Shown here piece after piece: positions 6,470 through 13,465 of a DNA stretch of 15,160 bases. The notes under the pieces are model-generated. The model worked only from the letters and a program-made list of their open reading frames with translations, had not been told where the DNA came from and did not search any database. The stretch lies in contig JAEWSS010000105.1 of the NCBI GenBank assembly GCA_023459755.1, forward strand, positions 1 to 15,160, read 5' to 3'. A program made the translations under genes and the position numbers. This stretch comes from Verrucomicrobiota bacterium. GTDB taxonomy: Bacteria; Verrucomicrobiota; Lentisphaeria; Victivallales; Victivallaceae. Position 1 is the stretch's first letter. Each line of letters opens with the position of its first letter.

Positions 6470-7264
6470 ATGATTAGTGCTGAAGTTGTAAAAGAACTGC
6501 GCGAGAAGACCGGCGCCGGCATGATGGATTGCAAGAAGGCCCTTACCGAGGCCAACGGCGATATGGAAAAAGCAATCGAATTTCTGCGCAAGCACGGCAT
6601 TGCCAAGGCCGAAAAGAAGGCCGGACGCGCCACCAAGGAAGGCAAAGTCCTTTCATTGATCAAGGACGGTAAGGCTGTTTTGGTCGAAGTTCTCTGCGAG
6701 ACCGACTTTGTCGCCACCAACGAGAAGTTCATCAACTACGTCATGGGTGTGGCCGAACGTGCGCTCGCACTGCCGGACAATGGCTGCGTGACCGAGAAGG
6801 TCTGCGAGAACGAGAAGGCATCCCTGACTGAAATGATCGCCAAGATTGGCGAAAATATGATGATCCGCCGCTGTGCCAAGTGGAATGTTGAAGGAAACGC
6901 CGGCAGCTATCTGCATCTCGGCGGCAAGATCGGCGTTCTGGTTGAAGTGTTCGGCAGTGACGATCAGAAACTGCTTAACGAGATCGGCATGCACATTGCG
7001 GCATTCCGCCCGGCGTACATCTGCCGCAACTGCATTCCGGCGGATGTGGTGGAGAAGGAACGTGAGATCGCCCGCGCCCAGCTCGCCGGCAAACCGGCCA
7101 ACATCATGGACAAGATCATCGACGGCAAGATCGCCAAGTTCTATACCGAAGTCTGCCTGATGGATCAGCCGTGGATCATGGATGACAAGACCTCTCTGGC
7201 CAAACTTCAGCCGAAGCTGAAGGTTCTGCGCTTCCTGCGCTGGGAAGTCGGCGAGGAACTGTAA
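6470..7264 (+). CDS. tsf: Translation elongation factor Ts
   Basis: EF-Ts is the nucleotide exchange factor that releases GDP from EF-Tu. The 264-residue protein starts with the UBA-like N-terminal domain (VVKELREKTGAGMMDCKKAL, with FLRKHGIAKAEKKAGR following at ~38-53). It then has the EF-Tu-contacting motif TDFV at 78-81 in CETDFVATNEKF. Two core subdomains follow, with MHIAAFRPAY (174-183), VEKEREIARAQ, and the C-terminal FYTEVCLMDQPWIMDD segment. Length is slightly below the ~280 residues of E. coli EF-Ts, mainly in the core and C-terminal part. A CRNC pair at 185-188, where many relatives have non-cysteine residues, is a small oddity. The gene is followed by a strong terminator 86 bases downstream, ending the rpsB-tsf operon. 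Confidence 0.97.
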   Translation: MISAEVVKELREKTGAGMMDCKKALTEANGDMEKAIEFLRKHGIAKAEKKAGRATKEGKVLSLIKDGKAVLVEVLCETDFVATNEKFINYVMGVAERALALPDNGCVTEKVCENEKASLTEMIAKIGENMMIRRCAKWNVEGNAGSYLHLGGKIGVLVEVFGSDDQKLLNEIGMHIAAFRPAYICRNCIPADVVEKEREIARAQLAGKPANIMDKIIDGKIAKFYTEVCLMDQPWIMDDKTSLAKLQPKLKVLRFLRWEVGEEL

Positions 7265-7350
7265 TCTCGGTTTTGTTTTTTGGACTGGTTGCCGAAACTG
7301 CGCGGTAATATGTGCGGGGGAGGCGGCTTGGACAAAAGTTATCAGCTACA

Positions 7351-7390
7351 AATAAAAGAGCCGCTCGTTAAAATGAGCGGCTCTTTTATT
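7351..7390. terminator. Perfect 16-bp stem intrinsic terminator of rpsB-tsf, potentially bidirectional
   Basis: AATAAAAGAGCCGCTC (7351-7366) and its exact reverse complement (7375-7390) enclose the eight-base loop GTTAAAAT. The GC-rich core GAGCCGCTC is flanked by A-rich sequence on the left and TTTTATT on the right. It therefore acts as a stem plus U-tract on the plus strand and, by symmetry, on the minus strand. It ends the rpsB-tsf transcript and insulates the downstream transporter gene. Confidence 0.88.
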
Positions 7391-7493
7391 AACGGCTCAT
7401 GGACATATGTTTTTATTGCCGGAATAATGCGACCGCGGCCGATTTAATCCGGCGGCCTGATTTTAAGCAAACAATTGGAACAACAACATTCTC

Positions 7494-8444
7494 ATGTGGA
7501 AAACATTTATTCGTCCGGCGATGATTTTCATCCCGTTTTTGCTGGGAGCGCTGTTTCCCCAGGCGCATGTGCTGGGTGGCGCGCCGTTCAATCTTATCCG
7601 CTGGTGTCTGGTGACAATGGTGTTTATGTCATGCCTCCAGATCAAATGGTCGTCGTTGCGGCCGCGGCGCGAGCATTGGATGATTCTCGGGATGAATCTG
7701 TTGATGGGGATTGTGCCGTATTTTGTGATTCGCTGGCTGTGGCCGGAAAATCCGGTACTGGCGAAGGCGGCGTTTTTTGTCGGCATAACACCGACCGCGA
7801 CGGCGGCGCCGGTGGTGGTGGCGTTTCTGAACGGAAGAATCGGTTTTGCATTGACCGGATTTACGATTACCAATGTGTTTGTGTCGCTGTCATTGCTTTT
7901 TCTGCTGCCGGTGGTGACGGGGGAATATTCGGTCGATTTCATCGGACGGGTGGCGGTAACTCTGCTGCAGGTGATTGCGCTGCCGTTTGCGCTGTCTTTG
8001 GTGGCGCGTCGAATTTGGCCGGGAGCGGCGGAGTGGCCGAAACGCTGCAAAACATTTTCATTTTCGCTGTGGTCGTTCACGCTTTTTGTGCTGGCGGCGA
8101 TCGCCCGTCAGCATTTTATTGATAATCCGGACGAGTCGCATTTACAAATCGTACTGATTGCGACGGTGTCGCTGATTTTGTGCGCCGGAAATTTCTATTT
8201 CGGCCGAATCATGGCGTCGCGTCGTTTCTGCCGGGAATCAAGTCAGATACTCGGCCAGAAAAACACTACGTTCACGATGTATCTGGCGCTGAATTTCTGC
8301 GGTGCCCTGGCGGCGATGGGGCCGATATTCTATATTTTATGGCACAATACCTGGAATGCCTGGCAAATGTACAGTTACGACCGGAGACGACGGATTCGGG
8401 CCGCCCGGCTGAAGGAAAAAGCCGGAACTCACAACGAGTTGTGA
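7494..8444 (+). CDS. BASS / SBF-like sodium-dependent membrane transporter
   Basis: This is a multi-helix inner-membrane protein of the bile acid:sodium symporter superfamily, which imports organic anions or related metabolites with sodium. The 316 residues show about nine hydrophobic segments (for example 9-22, 36-50, 63-80, 88-112, 119-142, 150-170, 187-204, 218-238 and 262-284). Family-like signatures are the unwound-helix segment GITPTATAAPVVVAFLNG (97-114) and LGQKNTTFTMYLAL (253-266), the latter resembling the conserved Gly-x-x-Asn sodium-site region of BASS proteins. An aromatic WHNTWNAWQ motif at 283-291 precedes a basic cytoplasmic tail. The substrate cannot be told. The ATG at 7494 has only weak SD-like sequence (TTGGAA). 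The 3' end of the gene carries the terminator hairpin of the convergent GH2 operon, so the last codons serve two roles. Confidence 0.75.
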   Translation: MWKTFIRPAMIFIPFLLGALFPQAHVLGGAPFNLIRWCLVTMVFMSCLQIKWSSLRPRREHWMILGMNLLMGIVPYFVIRWLWPENPVLAKAAFFVGITPTATAAPVVVAFLNGRIGFALTGFTITNVFVSLSLLFLLPVVTGEYSVDFIGRVAVTLLQVIALPFALSLVARRIWPGAAEWPKRCKTFSFSLWSFTLFVLAAIARQHFIDNPDESHLQIVLIATVSLILCAGNFYFGRIMASRRFCRESSQILGQKNTTFTMYLALNFCGALAAMGPIFYILWHNTWNAWQMYSYDRRRRIRAARLKEKAGTHNEL

Positions 8445-8450
8445 GTCCGG
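8416..8450 (-). terminator. Intrinsic terminator of the minus-strand operon, inside the transporter gene's 3' end
   Basis: On the minus strand CCGG plus ACTCACAAC (8450-8438) pairs with GTTGTGAGT plus CCGG (8435-8422). The stem has a single bulged T (opposite A8426) and a two-base apex that would open to a small loop. It is followed by CTTTTTCC (T5 at 8420-8416). The hairpin includes the last codons and TGA of the plus-strand transporter gene and lies 14 bases past the GH2 stop. The plus strand has no T-run after the stem, so it terminates minus-strand transcripts only. Confidence 0.7.
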
Positions 8451-8463
8451 CGGTCGAATGTGA

Positions 8464-10260
8464 TTATTCCGCTTTTTCGATTGCGGCGGGAATTGTCTGG
8501 GCGGCGCGAACGGCGGTCAGATCGAATTTAGGCGTGCGGTCGAAATTATAAATTCCGTTCTGCTCCTGAAAAACGTCGGTCAACTGGGTATAGCAGTAGC
8601 CGAATAAATGCGGATTTTCAAGCTGCACCCGGCATAATCCGGCGAACCGCTCGTAAAATTCGTTCAGAGTTTTCGGTGCGTCGCCGTAACCCCAGGACTC
8701 CGTGGAATTTTCGTGTTGTTTAGGATTCCATTTAATGCCGCCGAATTCACTGCAGAAATAGGGTTGACCGGCATATTTCACACTGTTGATCGATGGCGAT
8801 GAATTGGTGAACGGACGGTCATCGGCGATCGGCGCAAGCTCGGCGGAAAACTTTTCCGGTTCCTGAGTGTAGTTGTGCGAATCGTAGACGTCGGCTCCCG
8901 CGACAAAATGGGAAAATCCGGAAACGTCAAGCACCGGGCGACTGCGGTCGTAAAGTTTGGTGTACCGGTAGGCGGCCTCGGTAAGGTCGCAAAGCGCCGG
9001 ATGCAGATCGTCGCGGAACCATGCGGTTTCGTTCAACGGACACCAGCCGACAATGGCCGGATGGTTGTAGTCGCGTTCCAGCGCTTCGCTCCATTGCGCG
9101 AGCAACGCGGCGAAAACCTGATTGTATTCCGGATTTTCCGGAACCATGCCGCCGCCGAGACAGCGCCACACCATTCCCCAGTCGCCGAACTCACCCCACA
9201 CCAGATATCCGAGGCGGTCGGCGTGGTAGAGAAAACGTTCTTCAAACACCTTCTGGTGCAGACGGGCGCCGTTGAATCCGGCGGCTTTGGACAGCAGAAT
9301 GTCATCAATCAGCGCCTGATCGCTCGGCGCGGTCATGATTCCGTCCGGATAATACCCCTGGTCGAGCACCAGACGCTGGAACACCGGTTTGCCGTTGAGC
9401 AGAACTTTTTTGCCGTCGAAGGCGATGGCGCGCAGTCCGGCGTAGCAGTAGACGACGTCGAGGACTTTTCCGCCGGGCGCGGTGAGCGTCAACTCAATGT
9501 CATAGAGGAACGGGTCGTCAAGCGTCCACAGCCGCGGCTTTGCAAGTTTTACTGTAAGGCGCGGCGTGAAATCGCATCCGACGGTTGTCTTTACCGTCTG
9601 CCCGTTCATGCGCACCGCGATTTCCATGCCGTGCGCGAAGTTGCCGTTGCGCAGCGGAAACTCGAACTCAAAACTTCCCGAATCAACCAGCGGCGTGATC
9701 CGCGGCCGCGAAAAACACACTTTGTTGACCGGCTCCGCCCAGACCGTCTGCCAGATGCCGGTGGTACGGGTGTAACTGCATCCGGCGTTGGCATATTGGA
9801 AAAACATCTGTTTGCCGCAGGGTTTGGTCATGTGCCTGGGGTCGCGGGCGCGAACCGTCACAATATACTCGTCGGCATCCGGCAGGCAGCAGGTGAACGG
9901 AGTGAAGCCGCCGCGGTGACGGCCGACCTCCTCGCCGTTGACCCAGACGGTGGCTTCATAGTCAACTGCCTGAAAATGAAGCAGCACGTCGCGGCCGCGC
10001 CAACTTTTCGGCCTGGCGAATTTGCGCCGGTACCAGCAACTTTCGATGAAGTCGGTATAGTGGACGCCGGAAAGTTCAGATTCCGGGCAGAACGGCACGG
10101 TGATTTTTCGGGAGTAGGGGGCGTCGACTCCGGCCATGCCGCGTTCTCTTCCGGTGTCTCCGAAATCGAATTCAAAGTCCCAATCGCCGTTGAGGTTAAG
10201 CCAATCCTGGCGCGCCATCTGCGGGCGCGGATATTCGCTGCGCGGTGCAATGCTGCTCAT
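8464..10260 (-). CDS. Glycoside hydrolase family 2 enzyme (beta-galactosidase/glucuronidase-like)
   Basis: This is a retaining exo-beta-glycosidase, probably acting on imported oligosaccharides, since no signal peptide is present (the N-terminus MSSIAPRSEYPRP is polar). Of its 598 residues, ~18-178 form the sugar-binding jelly-roll domain (LNLNGDWDFEFDF, then SCWYRRKF and VWVNGEEVGRHRGGFTPF). Residues ~185-280 form the immunoglobulin-like domain. Residues ~281-590 form the TIM barrel, starting KKVLLNGKPVF. The predicted acid/base is E411 in WCPLNET and the nucleophile E505 in FCSEFGG. The protein is much shorter than LacZ and closer to compact GH2 members. Substrate (galactoside, glucuronide, mannoside) cannot be decided from the motifs. 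The start is supported by GGGGAG at 10273-10268, seven bases before the ATG. It lies 25 bases after queC on the same strand and is the last gene before a terminator. Confidence 0.9.
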   Translation of the reverse strand: MSSIAPRSEYPRPQMARQDWLNLNGDWDFEFDFGDTGRERGMAGVDAPYSRKITVPFCPESELSGVHYTDFIESCWYRRKFARPKSWRGRDVLLHFQAVDYEATVWVNGEEVGRHRGGFTPFTCCLPDADEYIVTVRARDPRHMTKPCGKQMFFQYANAGCSYTRTTGIWQTVWAEPVNKVCFSRPRITPLVDSGSFEFEFPLRNGNFAHGMEIAVRMNGQTVKTTVGCDFTPRLTVKLAKPRLWTLDDPFLYDIELTLTAPGGKVLDVVYCYAGLRAIAFDGKKVLLNGKPVFQRLVLDQGYYPDGIMTAPSDQALIDDILLSKAAGFNGARLHQKVFEERFLYHADRLGYLVWGEFGDWGMVWRCLGGGMVPENPEYNQVFAALLAQWSEALERDYNHPAIVGWCPLNETAWFRDDLHPALCDLTEAAYRYTKLYDRSRPVLDVSGFSHFVAGADVYDSHNYTQEPEKFSAELAPIADDRPFTNSSPSINSVKYAGQPYFCSEFGGIKWNPKQHENSTESWGYGDAPKTLNEFYERFAGLCRVQLENPHLFGYCYTQLTDVFQEQNGIYNFDRTPKFDLTAVRAAQTIPAAIEKAE

Positions 10261-10285
10261 AATAATTCTCCCCGGAAAAAGATTT

Positions 10286-10960
10286 TTATTTGGAATAACG
10301 GGTTGGATCGGAAACTCCGGCTTCGGCGAATCCGGCGCGACGCAGGGCGCAGCTGTCGCACTTGCCGCAGGCGAGACCGTCCGCCGACGGATTATAGCAA
10401 CTGTGGGTCATGGAATAGTCCACTCCGAGCTTTATTCCGGTGCGGATGATCTCCGCCTTCGACATATTCTGGAGCGGCGCCTGAATCTCAAACCGCCACT
10501 TTTCGTCGCATGCCTTGGTTCCGAGCCGGGCGGCTTCGGCGAATGCGGCGATAAACTCCGGCCGGCAGTCCGGATACCCGGAGTAGTCCACCGAGTTGAC
10601 CCCGATAAAAATGTCGCGTGCGCCGACCGCCTCCGCATAGGCCGCGGCGAAGGAGAGAAAAATCAAGTTCCGCGCCGGAACATAGGTTACCGGAACTTTT
10701 TCCTTATAGCTGTGAAAGTCGGGAACCGCAAGGTCGGAGGTCAGCGCCGAACCGCCCCACAACCGGAGGTCGATATTGGCAATCCGGTGTTCGGCCACTC
10801 CGATGGCGGCGGCGATCCGTTTTGCGGCTTCAAGTTCGCATTCGTGGCGCTGGCCGTAGTCGAAACTAAGCGCGTGGCAGGCAAATCCCGCATGGTTTGC
10901 GATGGCCAGACAGGTGGCCGAGTCCAGTCCGCCGGAGAGAAGTATTACCGCTTTTTTCAT
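10286..10960 (-). CDS. queC: 7-cyano-7-deazaguanine (preQ0) synthase QueC
   Basis: QueC converts 7-carboxy-7-deazaguanine to preQ0 using ATP and ammonia, the last shared step before queuosine or other 7-deazaguanine products. The 224-residue length is typical. The N-terminal PP-loop pyrophosphatase motif SGGLDS is at 9-14, followed by LSFDYGQRH (31-39). PARNLIFLS (95-103) and [17 protein letters not shown] (120-136) are QueC hallmarks. The C-terminal zinc site is C188, C198, C201 and C204 in the pattern SCYNP, then ACGKCDSC. The ATG overlaps the stop of the upstream 66-aa small ORF (ATGA), so the two are almost certainly translated as a pair. queD and queE lie upstream in the same run. Confidence 0.97.
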   Translation of the reverse strand: MKKAVILLSGGLDSATCLAIANHAGFACHALSFDYGQRHECELEAAKRIAAAIGVAEHRIANIDLRLWGGSALTSDLAVPDFHSYKEKVPVTYVPARNLIFLSFAAAYAEAVGARDIFIGVNSVDYSGYPDCRPEFIAAFAEAARLGTKACDEKWRFEIQAPLQNMSKAEIIRTGIKLGVDYSMTHSCYNPSADGLACGKCDSCALRRAGFAEAGVSDPTRYSK

Positions 10961-11157
10961 TTTCCGTTGTATTCCCTGTTCATATTCGCCACATCTTCCG
11001 GTGTGACTTCGTATCCCTGTTCAGCGGCGAAACCGCAGAGCCACGCGACGAACGCGGCCCGGTCGGTGCACTCGGCTTGATGTCTGCGGCTCTGTTCGAC
11101 CCATTCCGGTGTGCAGGCCAGACGCATTGCAAATTCATCCAGACTTTTTCTGCTCAT
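10957..11157 (-). CDS. Nif11-like small protein between queE and queC (tentative)
   Basis: This is a 66-residue ORF with an SD (GGAG at 11172-11169) upstream of its ATG and a stop that overlaps the queC start by ATGA, so it looks genuinely translated. The pattern resembles a Nif11 domain: an N-terminal amphipathic helix ([18 protein letters not shown], 5-22), a middle helix ([15 protein letters not shown], ~35-49) and the terminal VTPEDVANM motif (51-59). In that family the order is a short helix, then AxxxGF, then a [FY]T-x-EDL-like segment. Nif11 proteins occur near nitrogen-fixation genes and as leaders of ribosomally made peptides. Here there is no Gly-Gly cleavage site or core peptide: the tail is REYNGK. 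It contains two cysteines, C15 and C30, plus C41. Function is unknown. A role with QueC is suggested only by position, and the Nif11 match is from memory of the domain, not from a search. Confidence 0.65.
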   Translation of the reverse strand: MSRKSLDEFAMRLACTPEWVEQSRRHQAECTDRAAFVAWLCGFAAEQGYEVTPEDVANMNREYNGK

Positions 11158-11182
11158 AAATGATATATCTCCAGTTTCAAAA

Positions 11183-11833
11183 TCAGACTCCGGTTTTTTC
11201 CGCTCCCCAGATCAGCTTGTGCAGTTGAAGCTGCATCTGTCCGGGTGCATTGGCGTCAATTATCCATTGCGCCAGTTCGCTGAACTCGACCCGCCCCCAG
11301 ACCGGACTGTAAAGTATTTTCCAGCGCGATGTTTCGGCGTCAAAAAAACGGCCGACCACATTTTGTGCATAGTCGAAGTCCTCACGATCGCCGACCACGA
11401 ATTTGACTTCGTCCAATGCGGTCAGCTTGGCGTAATTGCTCCATAAATTGTGCCCGGCCATGCCGGACGACGGCAGTTTGCAGTCCATAATCCGGCGCAC
11501 TCCCGGCGGCATTGCGTCGATGTCGAGCGACCCGTTGGTCTCCACCATCACCTCGTATCCGGCGTGCAGCAGAGCTTCCGCCAGCAGCGCCGATCCGGGT
11601 TGGCGGAGCGGTTCGCCGCCGGTGATCTCCACCAGTTTTACGCCGGCGGGAATCCCGGAAATAAGTTCGGCGATACTCCGCTCGCTTCCGGTTGCGGCGT
11701 ACCGGGTGTCGCAATACGAACACGCCAGATTGCAGCCGGACAGCCGGATAAAGTGGCAGACCCGCCCGGCCTGCGTGGACTCTCCCTGCAGACTGGTGAA
11801 ACACTCGTTGACGATCAACTTGCCGCTATTCAT
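11183..11833 (-). CDS. queE: 7-carboxy-7-deazaguanine synthase QueE
   Basis: QueE is a radical-SAM enzyme that contracts the ring of 6-carboxy-5,6,7,8-tetrahydropterin to 7-carboxy-7-deazaguanine. The 216-residue protein shows the family opening NECFTSLQGEST (9-20). The cluster motif CNLACSYC has C34, C38 and C41 in the canonical CxxxCxxC spacing. EITGGEPLRQPG (69-80) supplies the SAM-binding GGEP, and VMVETNGS follows. The terminal LQLHKLIWG is the usual QueE ending. The compact size is normal for QueE. Its ATG lies inside the last codons of queD (8-base overlap) without a strong SD of its own, so coupled translation is likely. A 25-base gap separates it from the small ORF downstream. Confidence 0.96.
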   Translation of the reverse strand: MNSGKLIVNECFTSLQGESTQAGRVCHFIRLSGCNLACSYCDTRYAATGSERSIAELISGIPAGVKLVEITGGEPLRQPGSALLAEALLHAGYEVMVETNGSLDIDAMPPGVRRIMDCKLPSSGMAGHNLWSNYAKLTALDEVKFVVGDREDFDYAQNVVGRFFDAETSRWKILYSPVWGRVEFSELAQWIIDANAPGQMQLQLHKLIWGAEKTGV

Positions 11834-12194
11834 AATATACGGCGGTGGAACTCGGCGACTCGGAGACCTTCACCCGCGCCACTTTCACGTTCGGCGCATT
11901 AAGACTGTCGGCCAGTTTCCGGTAAATAACCCGCGCCAGATTTTCGCTGGTCGGGTTGATTCCGTCAAAATCCGGGAGGTCGTTGAGGTAGGAGTGGTCG
12001 AAGTCCCCGAGGATGCCGTCGAGCAGTTTCTTCAGCACTTTGAAGTCGAACGCGATTCCTACTTCATCCAGAAATTTGGCTTCCAACACCACCGTCACCT
12101 GCCAGTTGTGGCCGTGCAGTTTTGCGCAGTCGCCCTGATAGCCGCACAGCTTGTGCGCGGCGGAAAAACTGCGGTATACTTCAAGTTCATACAT
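11826..12194 (-). CDS. queD: 6-carboxy-5,6,7,8-tetrahydropterin synthase QueD
   Basis: QueD makes 6-carboxy-tetrahydropterin from 7,8-dihydroneopterin triphosphate, the first committed step to preQ0 after GTP cyclohydrolase I. The 122-residue length is standard for this PTPS-fold enzyme. Zinc ligands are H14 (FSAAH), H27 and H29 (LHGHNW). The catalytic Cys is C23 in CAKLHGH. H67 in DFDHSYLND, E84 in PTSEN and E112 in SESPSS complete the usual set. The frame stays open upstream to 12551, but those residues lie inside the acyltransferase gene and match nothing in QueD. The ATG at 12194 fits the family N-terminus and has AGGAG (12211-12207) upstream. Start and upstream stop are two bases apart, and the stop overlaps queE. 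Confidence 0.96.
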   Translation of the reverse strand: MYELEVYRSFSAAHKLCGYQGDCAKLHGHNWQVTVVLEAKFLDEVGIAFDFKVLKKLLDGILGDFDHSYLNDLPDFDGINPTSENLARVIYRKLADSLNAPNVKVARVKVSESPSSTAVYYE

Positions 12195-12196
12195 TT

Positions 12197-13459
12197 TCAG
12201 TTCATGCTCCTGTAACGTTTGCAGTTGTGCGACCGGATCTCCTCCGGAAGAACGAACATGCCGCCGCTCTTCAGGAGTTCGCCTTTTTCGACGATCCGGT
12301 GAAACGCGCGGCGGACCGAGTTGTCGTTCGGATAGTTCGAAAAATCGCCGTCCGAGCGCCCGAAGATGAAGAACGCGCCGTCGCGTCCGTAGGACATTTC
12401 CGGAAACAGATATACTTCGCGCATCAGCTTTGCCAGATTTGAGTCCGGCAGTTCGCGCTCGAAGCTCGGATTGAATATCCACGACCGGCAGCAAATGCCC
12501 TTGACTTCCCGACCGAGATATTTTGGAAAAAATTCGAGCGCTTCGTTCCATGATTTATACGCCTCGTCCAGCGTCATGCCGCCGCCGCCGGGGATGTGCA
12601 TTCCCGGCACCAGGTCGCCTTCGCTGAAAACCGGAGCGTATTCGGAACTTTTCAACGTCCGCACGTCCCCCGGAACGGCGAATCCGTCCGGTCGGATGAA
12701 CGTGCCGCGGAAGCCGTCCGCGTCCGTTTCAAACTTCGTATGAAGCGGAGCCGCCGCCTCGTCCTTGACGTTGAACATTCTCGACCCGTCCGGCAGCAGC
12801 CCCCAGTTGTCGCCGCAGAGCGCCGTCACCCGGCCGTCGGTGCGCGACCGGAACACCGGCGGCGTCCATTTTTCCAGACTGTCGGCCATGTATTCAAAAC
12901 GACCGATGCGGAACAGTTTGCCGTCAATATTGAACCTGAGCCAGTAGGTCTGGCTGCGGTCGATGCCGTGACAGCCGGGATGGGCCGAATTATAAATGCG
13001 CATTGTTCCTTTGAGCCAGTTAGCCGAAGCGCGTGAATAGCGTTCCGGAATCCCCATCTTACGGTGGGTGGCGCACCACAGCGGAATTGCGCTCATTGCG
13101 ATCATGAAGTCAAAAATCCCGCACAAATCCTCACCCAGCAGCGCGTTCAGACGCGGCCAGGCGCCGTAACTCCAGGCGATGCCGTCGTTGACGAACAGCG
13201 CCCGGTGCGAATGATGGGCGTAGAGTTGAAGTTCACGGTTTTTCGCAACGATTGCGGCGGTCCGCTCAAAAAGCGGCAGCAGCGCCGCGTCGCCGTTGAC
13301 CCAGCCCGGACCGAAGTATTCCCGAACGAACGGCATGGTCAGATATTCGGGCAGACCGCTAAAAGTGTTCAGCGACCCGGCCCAATCCCGTTCCATCCCG
13401 TTGGCCGTAACCGAAGCCTCCGGCAGTTTCAACGCTTTTGCCAGTTCAATCAAGTCCAT
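12197..13459 (-). CDS. Acyltransferase domain protein (N-acyltransferase N-terminal plus GNAT-like C-terminal domains)
   Basis: This 420-residue protein resembles bacterial proteins annotated as acyltransferase domain-containing, with an NAT_N-type N-terminal half and a GNAT-like C-terminal half; no member is known to me with a defined substrate. The N-terminus MDLIELAKALKLPE is the recurring helix of that family, followed by a Trp/Tyr-rich region and an IDRSQTYWLRFNIDGKLF segment around 170. The C-terminal half (~290-420) has the hallmark order: GMHIPGGGG (308-316), regularly spaced EALEFFPKYL, CRSWIFNP (343-350 region), LPDSNL, FIFGRSDGDF, then a Ser-Val-Arg-Arg-Ala helix. The HIP-GGG element is likely the acyl-CoA or phosphate-binding loop. 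It sits between a CoA-ligase gene (6-base gap) and queD, and the SD of queD lies in its last codons. The assignment is from pattern memory. Confidence 0.6.
   Translation of the reverse strand: MDLIELAKALKLPEASVTANGMERDWAGSLNTFSGLPEYLTMPFVREYFGPGWVNGDAALLPLFERTAAIVAKNRELQLYAHHSHRALFVNDGIAWSYGAWPRLNALLGEDLCGIFDFMIAMSAIPLWCATHRKMGIPERYSRASANWLKGTMRIYNSAHPGCHGIDRSQTYWLRFNIDGKLFRIGRFEYMADSLEKWTPPVFRSRTDGRVTALCGDNWGLLPDGSRMFNVKDEAAAPLHTKFETDADGFRGTFIRPDGFAVPGDVRTLKSSEYAPVFSEGDLVPGMHIPGGGGMTLDEAYKSWNEALEFFPKYLGREVKGICCRSWIFNPSFERELPDSNLAKLMREVYLFPEMSYGRDGAFFIFGRSDGDFSNYPNDNSVRRAFHRIVEKGELLKSGGMFVLPEEIRSHNCKRYRSMN
12207..12211 (-). promoter_or_regulatory. queD ribosome binding site inside the acyltransferase gene
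   Basis: On the minus strand AGGAG lies 12 bases before the queD ATG and within the Arg-Ser codons at the end of the acyltransferase ORF. It decides the queD start at 12194 over the much longer open frame and points to coupled expression of the two genes. Confidence 0.65.
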
Positions 13460-13465
13460 AATCAG

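Noticed and set aside
5362..6735. 457-codon open frame on the minus strand opposite rpsB-tsf, rich in Gly, Leu and Phe
   Set aside because: It is the mirror of the strongly biased AAG/GCC/GAA codons of rpsB and tsf, contains glycine/phenylalanine low-complexity sequence, covers the rpsB promoter and leader, and resembles no family.
7391..7493. Possible promoter for the transporter gene (for example TTAACG at 7389 with TTTATT at 7412, or TTGCCG at 7416)
   Set aside because: The box matches are poor or the spacing is wrong, and the first pair overlaps the terminator. I could not support a specific promoter, although one must exist after such a strong terminator.
8875..10449. 524-codon plus-strand frame opposite the GH2 gene and queC
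   Set aside because: It spans two well-supported minus-strand genes and their junction and has no recognisable motif. Long antisense frames are expected at this GC content.
12195..12551. Longer queD frame starting at 12551
   Set aside because: The extra 119 residues are a shadow of the acyltransferase gene. QueD proteins start at the MYELEVYRSF-like position, which also has an SD upstream.
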